DNA from: Polytrichum commune
Lineage: Eukaryota; Streptophyta; Polytrichopsida; Polytrichales; Polytrichaceae
Length of the DNA stretch: 64,000 bases
Direction of reading: 5' to 3'
Assembly: GCA_950295325.1 (NCBI GenBank)
Contig: OX485807.1
Span: forward strand, 46,840,440 to 46,904,439
Shown: positions 11,750 through 22,507 of the stretch, one piece after another
Numbering within the stretch: the stretch's first letter is position 1
Layout of the letters: every line of letters starts with the position of its first letter
Made by a program: the position numbers and the translations under genes
The notes under the pieces: model-generated
The model's database searches: none
Seen by the model: only the letters and a program-made list of their open reading frames with translations
Told to the model about the DNA's origin: nothing

Positions 11750-12301
11750 TTAATATTGTTGTATTCTAACATGAACTTTAATCTTGCCGTCCGTTTGGAC
11801 TTCATCACCATTATCTAATACCAGTGTGTTACTGTCATTTTTCACTTTTAACCTGAAGGTCTTAACAAAACCAGAACTCACAAAGCAATGTGATGCGGCA
11901 CTATCCATTAATACAGATGCATCCTGATGAGCTACTTGCCCTGAGAAACTCATCAACAGTTGAGAAGACAGAGTGAGCTGATTCAACACACGTGGCCTAG
12001 GTTCATCCAAATAAACATGCCACTGTATTGAGTTTGATTCAAATTGATGGATCAACTTAAATCTTGGTAGAGTTTTCTTAAGACTTTTTGCTTTACGTTT
12101 ATCAACAATAAAACAAGCACTGGTCTCATAGGGCGCTCCCTCTTTACCGTGCAAATAAGATCTCAAGAAACTTTGCAAATCATCCACTGATGGTATAATC
12201 AATGAGAACGCTCCATAAACTTTGGAGTTCACATCTAACACATCACTGAGTGGGAGTAACGGAGTTGGCAAAATAATGTCTTTATTCAAAATATCAGACA
12301 C
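11750..12301 (-). pseudogene. chromovirus aspartic protease region
   Basis: A 183-codon frame with the retropepsin-like signature VLMDSAASHCF. The usual D-S/T-G is replaced by D-S-A, which also occurs in active plant gag-asp proteases. It is followed by hydrophobic beta-strand-rich sequence ending VRIQQY. The frame is closed by stops on both sides. Protease function in a polyprotein context is inferred from position between gag and reverse transcriptase. Confidence 0.85.
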
Positions 12302-12493
12302 AATTACATTAAATTGCTAATTGACTAAGCCCTGAATCACTTCCAAAGCATCACTAGGCAAATCAAAAACACCCTCCGAAACTTGAATAGCTCCTGACAC
12401 TAGCCCATTGCTTAAGTGTCGGACTTGTGAAAAGATTTCTTGCCTTTCTTTGCAGGTTGCTGCTCAGCACTCTTCTTGCCATCAGGACAATCT

Positions 12494-13546
12494 CTAGCCA
12501 AGTATCCTTCCTAGCTTGTGACATTGAAAACAAAGACCATCCTTTTTGTCAGTGCTTATTGCCGAAGGGGCCTCCCCTTTACCCTGCTTACTCTTCTTGT
12601 AAAAGGCGGAAGAGCGGCCTTCAGAGCGGCGAGACTTGTTGTCTCTAATCGGCCCTGTGTGGCCATTAGTCTTGACAACCGGTACATCAAAATGAGACTT
12701 ATCATTGTCCCGTTCTTTTGCATTTTGTGTGTACGTAGCGTCTATAGTCACTGCATAATTGATGAGACGCTTGATGTCCTCCCATGGCCCACCATCGCCC
12801 TTAGGATCCACCAAGACCTTCTTGCGGATATCCTCCTTGAGCCCTGATATGAATCTCTCAATCTTATCTCCCCGGAAGACAGGATTTTTAGTAATGTGTG
12901 AGCACAACTGCTGAAACTCATTTGTATAGTCCTCAACAGAACCTTTCTGTTTAAGAACACGAAGCTTGTTCTGGGCTACCAACTCCTGATTGACACTGCC
13001 ATAAGCAGTGAGTAATGTATCATAGAAGTTATCCCAGAGCTGCGGATCTTTCTTATCCACTGCCAGCTCCAATGCAAGCATATCCCAATGTTGTGACACA
13101 TTGGTTTCCAGATATGTTGATGCAATTGTGACCCACTCCTCAGGAGCAATCTGGCGTGCAACCAAGAACTTTTTCATCTGGTTGAGCAAAGCCAGAATGG
13201 TAATTTTGGACTTATCCTTGAACCGTTCCGACTTGCCAGCAGCTGTGGTGGACTTAGAACGGTCCCCCTCATTATACTTCTTCAAGAGTTGGACATGGCA
13301 TTCCAATGCTTCCAAGCGATTGGAATGCGTGTTCACAATCGAGAAGGTTATTTCACCTTGCTGCTCTACACGCTGAAATTGACTTAAGTCATCAATCAAT
13401 TTCCCATTGCAGTAATCATGAATAGCTTGGACCACCAAACTACGGATACTTGCATCACTCGGTGAAGAGGATGTGCCAATCGGGAAAACCTGGTTAGGAC
13501 TATCCTCCCTTGACGGTCCAGAAGTGTCCATATCCTCGATGGCCAT
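12494..13546 (-). pseudogene. chromovirus gag with broken zinc knuckle
   Basis: A 350-residue frame starting at the Met of MAIEDMD. The open frame begins further upstream at 13630, in the leader. It contains a retrotransposon gag capsid domain (QLWDNFYDTLLTAYG, VEDYTNEFQQLC, FISGLKEDI) and a basic region. It ends inside a CCHC nucleocapsid knuckle (LCFQCHKLG), where an indel leads to a stop. The remaining knuckle residues are visible in another frame just downstream. Confidence 0.93.
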
Positions 13547-13894
13547 AACATAAACACACAAGATACAATGCCAAAAATTTGCGGGACTGCTCACGCGGTC
13601 CTGTACAATAAAAACCAAAACAGGAGACAAAACAATTCTACCCCCCAGTAGCTTTCCCCAACAGAAAAATTAACCTCGTGTCTGAGAGCCACAGGAGACG
13701 ATGTAACTCTCCTGTGCGACGCTCACTGCCCAGGCAGCAGGCTGCCTCCCTCTGCTAGGCCGGAAGGAGACGAGACGAGACGAGGTGAGACGCGACCCCC
13801 CAGGATCGCAACACCCTCCAGAAAAATTACCAGCATAACAATTACACAGCGGAAGTTAATAAAAACCCAAATGAAAACAAGGTACAAGAGCGCC

Positions 13895-13907
13895 GGCTCT
13901 GATACCA
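13895..13907 (-). other. primer binding site for initiator tRNA-Met
   Basis: Minus-strand TGGTATCAGAGCC, one base after the 5' LTR. It is complementary to the 3' end of plant initiator methionine tRNA, the usual minus-strand primer for this class of element. It fixes the element's orientation. Confidence 0.93.
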
Positions 13908-13908
13908 A

Positions 13909-14243
13909 TGCAACGTTCTCAAATATTATGAGATTCAAGAGGCATGTTCCTCCCAACCTTAGAGCTTATATACTAGATACTACTATGAGTTGAGGCCACC
14001 TCCAACTAGTAGTTAAGTATATGCTAGCAAGCTCTCCCTCCATGCCTTTAGGATAATTCTAAGTGCACTTAACTAATGGTCGTTACGTACGAGGTAGAAC
14101 CAAGTGTAAAACCATAGCTTCAACTAGTTAACTCCCTTTACCTTTAGGACTGCTAGAGCACTCTAGTCTTCTAGTAAAGGAGTCCTAGTTGAATGAGAGG
14201 TTGTAAATAAACAATAAACAATAAATATGTAATACACGTTACA
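13909..14243 (-). repeat. chromovirus 5' LTR
   Basis: A 335-bp LTR with ends TGCAACG...CGTTACA. It pairs with the LTR at 7894-8241 and lacks 13 bp present there. The plus-strand left end has C where the other LTR has T, so its terminal inverted repeat carries one mismatch. Confidence 0.96.
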
Positions 14244-16272
14244 CATTTTGTAGCACATGTTGGTGTCTTTGGCATTCAAGTGTTAAGGAATATGTTGGAG
14301 AACATTCATGACCATGAGGAGTAGATGTTCAACTTGGGAACTTTTGAAGGGCAAGGCATATACGAAAAAAGGGTAGGTGGACACGAAAGAGTCGAAGTTG
14401 AATACAATGGCCAAGTGGCAGAGGATGAGGAAGTAGAGTAGCCACAAGAAGATTTAGGTGTCTTTCTTGCGTGAAGGGTTTCATGTTCTTGGAGGTCAAA
14501 GTTGTGAATGGTTCTCAAGTACCTAGATTTTGGTTTGCATATAAAGAAACAATGTGCCATGTAAAATTCTGACATATAAATTGAGTTATGAGTGTGTACC
14601 TTGGAAATAACAAATATAACATGTAGTGATTTGGGTTTGTAGTGATAAGAAAGTAGGTTTTGATTTGCGCAAGAGGCTGTATTTTTGTGAGGCATTGCTC
14701 AGATAGTTGAGCGTTGGTTGCTAAGCATTGCAGTGCAACTTGAAATAACAATTCAAAAAAGTTGATGTAACTATTGCCATGTATTGTGGGAGGTAACTTT
14801 AGAAAGCTTGGCCGGTGACGGTCAAAACCTAGTGGGTTGCCATAAGAACTTCTATCACTATGGAGGCAACTTCCCACTACCTAGCAATTGTGGGTCATTC
14901 TTTGAAAAGTAGACAAAAGAACATGGCTATGGCTCTACACTGAATTGAGGCTCTTGATTGTTGATACCACTTTCACCTTCATGGAGGCAACCTTGGAAGA
15001 TATGGCCATTGGTGACCAAGCACATGATTTGTGCCTCCAAGACTAGGTGTGAAGGTGGAAATTTGGATTATCGTAAACCCTAATCCATACCATTGTTGGC
15101 TCAAGCTAATCAATGAGGCAGAAGGGGCTTTGTGCGAATATTGTGGAGTATCATGGGATGTTTAAGGGATTAGGTTATGTGTTTAGGAACATGTTTGGTT
15201 AGGAACATGTGTGTTTAAAGCCGGCATGTTCTTGCAAGAACCACAAACTTATTTAGAAAATAATGTTTTGTGAGACAAACTTTAAAAACTTGGTTGTTGA
15301 CGGCCAAGGTCATGATCTTTGGTTTGGGGCTTGGTCCAGTACGACTAGTACAAAAAATTACATACAACAATTAACGAGGATATAGTTTCACTTAGACAAA
15401 GTCACGTAATTGGGAAGAAAAACATCAAAAGCTTGGCTGGTGATGGCCAAGACCTTCTAGGCGTGTGAGGCAACCTAGCGATAATTGGTTGTTGCCGGCC
15501 AAGGTCTAATATGGTGATGCAATAGTAATACACAAGTTGTATAGCAAGGGTCAGGTTTTTGACATCGGATACGTACTCCCCTGCGAGCCGTCAATGAGGT
15601 AGCCCTAAAAGATATGGCCGGTGACAGCCAAAGACATATTCTTTGCCTCAAGGTATAGGTGTTTGAATGGGGGTCATGTATTTCTTAGAGAATCAAACTA
15701 AACGGTCCTTGTCTTAGGCCAATCAAGACTTGTTAGGCAACTTGACACTTTACATTTTGCGTGAACATCTAAGTTTGAATGTTCTGTGAGGTAAGGAAAA
15801 CTTAGGCAAAAACCGCCAATTCGCCTTTTCATGCCACTTTTACATCTGACCATTTTGCATCCATGCATGAACCATTCTTTTCCTAGTCTAGTGCATTATC
15901 AACACCAAATAATATCAGGTCATAGTTTCAACATTACACTTTACACTAAACTAAAAAATATCATGTTATGGAGATTAGTTAGGGTATCGATTTTAAATGT
16001 TATTGGTTGATACCCTTACCAAGGCATTGAACCCAACTTAATTAGCGAAACATGAGTGTATATTTTCATATAACAATACTCCACATGGTATAATTAGATT
16101 AAAATGTTTTCCATTACAATTTAATACTTTTAATTTAAGTGTTTGGATTGCCACAATAGAGTGCCACAATCAAAATCTTGATTTTGTGGACGAAAATATG
16201 TGCATGATTTTTAACAAAAAGAAGATAAATACAAAAAAATTATATATGAGCAATCCAACAAGCGAGGTACAT
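14244..16272. other. unassigned spacer with a recurring TGGCCGGTGACGGCCAAG-like phrase
   Basis: No gene is supported. Open frames on the minus strand at 14306-14877 show no family. A degenerate, partly palindromic phrase resembling TGGCCGGTGACGGCCAAG recurs near 14810, 15000, 15295, 15430, 15490 and 15615, always on the plus strand. The stretch may be an old tandem or low-complexity repeat. Confidence 0.45.
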
Positions 16273-16280
16273 CATCATGC

Positions 16281-16567
16281 CTCGGGGGGTTCACTCCCTT
16301 TTATATTTTGCATACACGTGCGTTCGGGACCTATTTATTGGGGGGGTTATTTACCTTGCAGAAAAGATTATAAGATGATGGTATTTTACATGTAAAAATC
16401 TTGAAAATATTATATGTGATGGTATTTTACATGTAAACGTGTTTCACTGTTTTAAAATCCCCTATTTTACATGTACATTTTTTATAAAATTTATCTACAA
16501 TGAATATATTGGACTCCATTTTTTATCGCACGTTGTTCTACGATTTTCGCCAGTGAACCCCCCCGCG
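16281..16567 (+). mobile_element. hAT-like MITE, short copy
   Basis: A 287-bp element with terminal inverted repeats near CTCGGGGGGTTCACT and AGTGAACCCCCCCGCG. It is flanked by a perfect 8-bp target duplication CATCATGC (16273-16280 and 16568-16575). An 8-bp duplication is the hallmark of hAT transposons. The body (TGCATACACGTGCG, TTATTTACCTTGCAGAAAAG, TTTTTTATCGCACGTTGT) is shared with the larger copy at 51272-52197. It has no coding capacity. Confidence 0.85.
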
Positions 16568-16575
16568 CATCATGC

Positions 16576-17651
16576 ACACCCTATTTCCCACTTTGCCTCA
16601 ATACTTTTTGAAATTAACAATCCAAGCTCATCATGTGTACATGCTTTCTGGTTTTCTTTGAAAATTAGTGAAAGAGGACATGGAGGGCCTACTTACCAAC
16701 TTGCAACCTACCCTCTATAACAAACTCTATCCCACTCACCCGATAAACTCATCTAAAATTTATTACTAGATGAGCTTAGACGTTGCGAATCCCTTGCCCA
16801 AATAATACCCCTTCCTACACTCACGTTAGTGACCGGTTGAAGTTCAAGACCTCAGGAAAATTGCCTATCGTTTTATAGGAATCTATAGAAAATACCTCAA
16901 ATCAATAAAGAGAAAGCGAAAGATGTCAACATGTAACCGGTCGGAGTTGGAAACACTCGGATCTCGATGCTGATGCCCAGAAATCTTCCCGGACACTGGG
17001 AATGGAAGGGCTGACGTCGAACTTAAGATACCTTAACTTGCACTGAACTCCAGTCGGAGGAATGTCTGGCAGTACAAGAATTGGGGGGGTGGAAGTTCAC
17101 TTTATTCCTCCAGCATAAACTCTAAGAATATGCCACTTGCACGGGCAATTGCCAATTTGCAATTCAATCTTCCCCGACCACTCTCCACTTGTCATCCTCT
17201 AACCTAACTCAGAGACTTCTCAGGAAATTCTGGAGGCGGAATAGCAACTATTTCAACTTAAGCTTAACTCAGTATCTTAAGCATTCGCTCATACCATTCT
17301 CGGTTTTCCTTCTCTCTGGATCTGTGTGATGTCGTTTTGGAGTAGACTCGGAGTAATTATTTGCAAGCAAATGTCAGGTCAAAAATTCTTGAGTTGGTCA
17401 TCTCTCCAACTGTGCCTACTCATGTGACTCTTTACTGTGTGCATTGTAAAGTTTTGTAGATTGGTTCAACAAATTTGGGAAGGTGGCATGCACGCTTCGT
17501 GAGTCCACATTAAGATCTTCCTTCTGCAATTTGCGAACGCTGGCAAGCTTGACTTGGAACTGGGATGATGACATTCCGTATTCCTTTTAGTTCCTCATTG
17601 GATCAATGGGAAGTGAAAAGTATTGCTACATAGATAGGTTGATTCATTGGA
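16576..17651. other. upstream region of the phosphatase gene
   Basis: No gene. Positions 16827-16997 form half of an inverted repeat pair with 48381-48560. Positions 17160-17430 resemble 4050-4330. The segment next to the start codon probably holds the phosphatase promoter and 5' leader, but no TATA box or transcription start can be assigned with confidence. Confidence 0.45.
16827..16997 (+). repeat. interspersed repeat, partner of 48381-48560
   Basis: Phrases such as ACCGGTTGAAGTTCAAGAC, TGTCAACATGTAACCGGT and AACACTCGGATCTC have close reverse-complement counterparts in the same order at 48381-48560. The pair is about 170 bp with scattered substitutions and small indels. It marks an unclassified dispersed repeat. 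Confidence 0.75.
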
Positions 17652-20600
17652 ATGGGTGTCACAAAGTCGAATGTCGTTGCGATTGTATGCATTTCGCTAC
17701 TCATGGTCACGGCGATTGCTGCGTTCCCAAGTTCTTCTCTTCCCTTAAGCAATGTCGGAGTTGGCTTCAACAATAAGTCTTCTTTCAAGATCGCCATGTT
17801 CGCTGACTTGCACTTCGGAGAAAATGCATGGGAGGCATGGGGACCTGCCCAGGATGTCAATTCCACCGCCGTAATGTCCAAGCTACTCGATCAAGAATCA
17901 CCAGGTGCGATCAAACCACATGCGCCTCTGTTCTCCAGAGTTCAAATTTAGTTTAAAAAAAAATCGAAAGCTCATACAATCAGTCTTTTTCGATACAATT
18001 ACCCAATTTGCACACTGCACAAAGAATTAAGCAACCTAAGGTGGTCATCAGCTGGGTAATTAGAGAAGACACTAGTAGAAACAGGTGGACGGCTGACACA
18101 TAATTTGACTCGCATTTGACATATTTTAAGTGAATTGACCTATGTCAGATTTGATAACTCATATTGACACAAATGGTGCTCGCGTGAAATTGAAATGTAA
18201 GCCATACATCTGTTTGCTACTTGTGAGGTCTTGGGGGATTTGAGCATTACGGAAACTCCATGTTTGTTGTGGTAGATTTTGTCGTCTTTCTGGGGGACGT
18301 GATCACGGCAAACAATTTGCCCAACCACGATGCTACCAAGCATTGGCAGCATGCTCTTGCGCCCACGGTGGATCGGATGATTCCCTGGGCATCGTTGTTC
18401 GGAAACCATGACGACGCAGCATTCGAGCCGTCTTTATCATGGTTCGCCCTCTCAGGCATGACCCTGATCCATTTACTCTGCTCGCCTTCACTCATTCCTA
18501 CACCGTGTCCTGCAGCATACTTCATTCTTCAAAGATACATCGAAGGGTCATCGTTGCACTGCTTCTATAGAAAGTCTCTTCTAATTCAGGGTTTTAGGTG
18601 TTTCAGCAATGATGATGGCTTGTATTGTCGTATTTCGTGCATTGAAATTTCCAAATTGTCGGATAGAAAAAGCGGATGCAATCTGTTTGTGCTTGCTTCT
18701 CAACACAAGAAGAGAGGCAGACACCCAAAACCCTGTGACTGTAGATGCTTCTATATCAAATCTGTTCTTCAGAGTTCTAGGTGTTTCAGAAACGACGACG
18801 ACGGCGTGTGTGGTCTAATTTTGTGCATTGACATCGTACACTTCCAAAAACTTTCAAAACATCGGAAGCAATTCGCCGATGTATTCTGTTTGTGTCTGTT
18901 TGTGTTGCACACAAAATGAGAGGCAAGCGCCTAAAACTCTGTGACTATAGATTTTTCTATATAAATTCCATTCATTAGGGTTTGAGGTGTTTCAGCAACG
19001 AAAATGGCGAGTATGGTCCAATTTTGTGAAATTTGGCCTCGTGCACTTCCAAAATTTCAGATACAATTTGTGTATGCAATTTATTTGTGTCTGTTGGTAT
19101 CTCACATAAAAAGAGGCAAACACCTATAACCCTGACGGCGGTAGAAGTGAAACAGGTTCCAACCTCATGTCCCCCTCCCAAACCACGACGAGGATGGAGT
19201 TGATGGAGTTCGACATGAGTTTGCCCAACTCGGCCTCTCGCGCAGGGCCACAAACATTGTGGCCGAGCGTCTCCAACTATGCCATCCCCATAGCTGCTTC
19301 CTCCTCCTCGAAAAGTGACAAGCCAGCTGCCATCATGTACTTCCTGGACTCGGGTGGTGGATCAATGCCCCAGCTCATCTCTGCGAAACAAGCTCTGTGG
19401 TTCACTGCAACAGCTTCGGAGATCAATCCTGATGTAAGGTGAGGAAGGACCAAAATAAAATCCCTTACAGGTTAAGGTAAACGTGTCTTAAATGGTGACT
19501 TAGCAGTTTGCCATGATTCTCAACTTGGATTTCAGTGATAGTTTTTTTCTTGGATCTGCGAAAGTGATGTGAGATTTTAGCGACAGTCTGGAAATTTCTG
19601 AGCTCCCTGTTGCTGCTATGATTTTTCAGAGCCAAAAGAGTCGGAGCCATAAAACGACCAAGTGCCCCCCCCCCCTCCCCCTCCAAGCTCATGCTGACTA
19701 TTGAACCTAATTTTGAGCACTCAGTCCAATCTCTATTGAACACATGATGCCATTTTTGTGTCCATTCTTAGATCCAACTCTAACCAGGCACCACTTAAAT
19801 AGAGGTGTCCGATTGAGAAAAGAATCGGAATTAGGCAAATTTACCTTAGGCAACATTCATTGCCCCCCGTTACGTTGGTTTCTTAGGTGAGATATGGATG
19901 TTAAGATTCTCTTGCTTGGTTCCAGCTTGAATCCTTGATTCAAGGTGAGGAGATTAATACTCTTTTACATGCTAGGCAGACTGGATTGCCCCCATTAAGG
20001 TAAGCAGGACTAAATTGGCTACTAATTTTAAACAGACACCTATTATTTGGGTGGTGTGTTGTAGGTGTGGATTGAAGAAAGGAGACCAAAAAGACATCAT
20101 GATGTGTTTAAAAGAGATTGAACTTTGTGCTCAAATCTTGTTACCCATTCTAGGCTCAATAGCCAACATAATTGGGGGGACACACATGATCAATTCATAA
20201 CAAACATGGTCTTCACTCTGACATTGCATACAATATCCATATGAGCTCCAAAAATAACTGAGGAAAATGGCTACAGATGGGAGTTGGATTTGCTAGTCAT
20301 ATCGTTCTAATTGCATGTTTCACATCCTATGAGAAGTGGGTAGAGCTAAAATTATTCATTGAAGGCCCGCTCACCTTATGTTGGTTTCTTTGGTGAGAAA
20401 ATGGATATTGAAATTCTCTTGTTTCTTGTTTTCCAGCATTCCAGAGATTGTGTTCTGGCACATTCCAAGCACTGCATATGTAGAAGCTGGTCCCGGTGCT
20501 AACCAGCCTATTAATGTGCCATGTATCGGTTCCATCAATGATGAAAATGTGGCCCCCCAGGAGGCAGAGCAGGGGATTATGAAATCTCTCACAAACCGCA

Positions 20601-21691
20601 GCTCTGTAAAGGTGAGAAATTCAACATATTTCCTTTTAATTGGTTCTTCTGTGCATAGTATGATACATGTGAGCACGATTGTCATTGCTATGGCTGTAAA
20701 ATGTCTGCAATGCAATATATTGAGGATGATCCGAAGCATTAGTATCGGAACAATTTCACATATGGGCCTTATGTGGTCAATTTTCTTAATCAGAGACCTC
20801 TATATGAGTGGTATATGACAAGGCTTGTTGTGAAGAATGGACACCAAAAAGACACATGTTAACCCCTAAAGACCGAAGCCAAATCTATCCAGAATCACTC
20901 TAAAAAAATTCATCCCAATTCAGTAGCTTATTGAAGAAAATCTTTACCTCGAATGTTGGATCCGACTGCACCACATGACCATCTTTGTAAAGTTAGGATT
21001 GTTCACACAAACCATGCATGTGTTTCAAATTTAAAAATGTATTGTACGGGTTATGGTGGTTGCCCAAACAAAAACGTCCTTGGCTTTTTAGGGGTCAAGA
21101 CAAGATTGAACATGTGTTCAAAATATAGACATTGTGCGAGGTTTAATATTTAACATCACAAGAGGGCCTATGTGATCATCAACTTGAAGACTTCTGGTAA
21201 CTTTTGCATCTCCAATCCGATTCTGGAACTTGAAATGAAAATCTTCATGATTTACAATTGATAATTGGATGAGACAAGTCCCGAGCCAATTCAACAGCCA
21301 AACTTGTCTGTGGAGTTCTAAGGACCCACAATGATAGGGCCACATATCAATATTTTTTGTTTTCCCCCAAGCTGTGAATAAACCATAGTCTGGATAAACC
21401 AGAGCAAGGTGTACAGGTTCTTCCCATCCTGTCTATTTAGAAGAAGACAGAAGGAAAACTAAACAATTGGAAGTGCAGGCAGTGTTTGTAGGACACAACC
21501 ATGGTCTGGACTGGTGTTGTCCCTATCAGAATTTGCACCTCTGTTTTGCCCGTCACACTGGTTATGGTGGTTATGGCACGTGGACGCGCGGAACACGGTT
21601 ACTCGAGGTTGTGAAAGAGCCGACACTTCAGATAAGGACTTGGGTGAAACTAGAGGATGGAACTGTCATCTCTGAATTGTTGCTCTCATAA
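17652..21691 (+). CDS. secreted PAP28/PAP16-type metallophosphoesterase, five exons
   Basis: A calcineurin-type metallophosphoesterase of the short plant purple-acid-phosphatase-like group (PAP28/PAP16). These are expected to bind two metal ions and cleave phosphomonoesters in the secretory pathway or cell wall. Exons are 17652-17904, 18276-18506, 19156-19438, 20437-20611 and 21479-21691. They total 1155 bases and encode 384 residues, with phase kept throughout. Residues 1-24 form a signal peptide. Metal-site motifs are all present: FADLH (D52, H54), LGDV (G91-D92), FGNHD (127-130), FWHIP (H264) and VGHNHGLDW (H320, H322). FLDSGGGS lies in exon 3 and [10 protein letters not shown] near the end. 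The donor of exon 2 (T|GTCCTG) is weak and was chosen because it keeps phase and the family Cys-Ser. Introns 2 and 3 contain repeats. The last exon faces the GBA2 gene tail to tail. Family members are variously labelled active or inactive, so activity is not assured. Confidence 0.93.
18560..19145 (+). repeat. three tandem imperfect units in phosphatase intron 2
   Basis: The phrase AGGTGTTTCAG(C/A)AA(T/C)GA recurs at about 18596, 18779 and 18985, each time inside a similar block. Each block runs TCTATA..., then TTTTGTGCATTG-like, then CAATCTGTTTGTG-like, then AGAGGCA(A/G)..CC..AACCCTGTGAC. Units are about 183 and 206 bp. They sit within the intron and do not alter the coding phase. They create spurious open frames across the intron. 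Confidence 0.85.
20035..20385 (+). repeat. dispersed repeat copy in phosphatase intron 3
   Basis: Phrases GTGTTTAAAAGAGATTG, GTGCTCAAATCTTG, AAAAATAACTGAGGAAAATGG and GCCCGCTCACCTTA occur in the same order at 24905-25195 in an intron of the GBA2 gene. Partial copies occur near 19750-19860, 35885-35985 and 47915-47998. It has no coding content, and its ends and class are not resolved. Confidence 0.7.
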
Positions 21692-22285
21692 TTTAGAGTA
21701 TCCCCAACCTTGTATATTAATTAGTCCTCCTGTGACCACCAGCACCACATCCATTTTTAGCATTCCATTGCTAGACCCATGCACCTGTAGCCAGTCATAC
21801 GTTCCAACAATTTTTGTATGCAAAATAAGCCTAAGCACAAATCTGCACAGTCATAGAATCCTAGATTTACCATGCTATACTTGCACAAGCAATTAGGTGT
21901 CAGCCTGCCTTGACACATAGTTTCTCAGAGTGGGAGAATTCAATATGTATACCAACAGCTTCTTTTACATTCTATTTGAAACTGTGATCTCTGAATTGTA
22001 GCTAGACTTGTGATGTAAAGAAGAATCCTTAACATTATATAGTCCTCATGTGACCACCGGCAGCACACTTACTTTTAACTTCAGGTACACCTTGTAGTCA
22101 GTCATAAGTTCCAACAAATTTTGCATGCAGAACAAGCTAAGCACAAATCTGCATAGTGGTAGAATTCCAGGTTTATGGTAGTGTACTCATACAAACAATG
22201 AAATATCTGCCTGCCTTAACAACATAGTTTCTTAGAATGGAAGATGCCATAATGTATACCAACAGCTTCTTTTACATTCTACATT
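21661..22285 (+). repeat. two tandem units covering the phosphatase 3' end
   Basis: Unit 1 starts at about 21661, inside the last codons of the phosphatase (ACTGTCATCTCTGAATTG). Unit 2 starts at about 21979 (ACTGTGATCTCTGAATTG), an offset near 318 bases. Both end at CAACAGCTTCTTTTACATTC. The duplication carried the last roughly 30 coding bases plus the 3' flank. The second copy cannot be translated as part of the gene because the stop lies in unit 1. Confidence 0.88.
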
Positions 22286-22507
22286 ATCGTACAAATGAAT
22301 TTTGAGGGTCATAAATTTTAATATACCTTCCCACCAACTTCAACCTCTGCTGATTTGAAGCCCGTTAAATGCTTGTGAAGAATTTGACCTCCTTGTGTCA
22401 GCAGGGTTCCGCACAGACAACCACATGCTACAAAAATGTCAGCATTGAATGTTGGACCAAATGCTAGTCTAAACTAAATGTATGATGAGACATTATGAAA
22501 CCAAAGG

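Larger units (their letters stand above)
7894..14243 (-). mobile_element. Ty3/gypsy chromovirus LTR retrotransposon, complete but inactive
   Basis: A 6.35-kb element read on the minus strand. It has a 5' LTR at 13909-14243, a primer binding site, gag, protease, reverse transcriptase, RNase H, integrase, a C-terminal chromodomain, a polypurine tract, and a 3' LTR at 7894-8241. The pol order with integrase last and the chromodomain place it among the chromoviruses of Ty3/gypsy (Metaviridae). The LTRs differ by four substitutions and one 13-bp indel. The coding region is nevertheless broken in several places: the end of gag, between gag and protease, a stop and a frameshift in reverse transcriptase, and a frameshift between integrase and chromodomain. 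It cannot encode its own proteins. No matching 5-bp target duplication was seen (ACGTT left, CATTT right). Confidence 0.97.

Noticed and set aside
12427-13376. Plus-strand frames opposite gag
   Set aside because: They are antisense shadows of the gag coding region.
7894-14243. A 5-bp target duplication around the chromovirus
   Set aside because: The flanks ACGTT and CATTT do not match, so no duplication is claimed.
18260-18919. 219-codon plus-strand open frame
   Set aside because: Only its first part (18276-18506) is phosphatase exon 2. The rest reads through intron 2, which consists of tandem repeat units.
22344-22436. Minus-strand open stretch flanked by TTTTTGTAG and GTATAT, downstream of the GBA2 stop
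   Set aside because: It looks exon-like (LTQGGQILHKHLTGF), but it lies beyond the GBA2 stop, no partner exon was found, and 31 codons without a stop is expected by chance.
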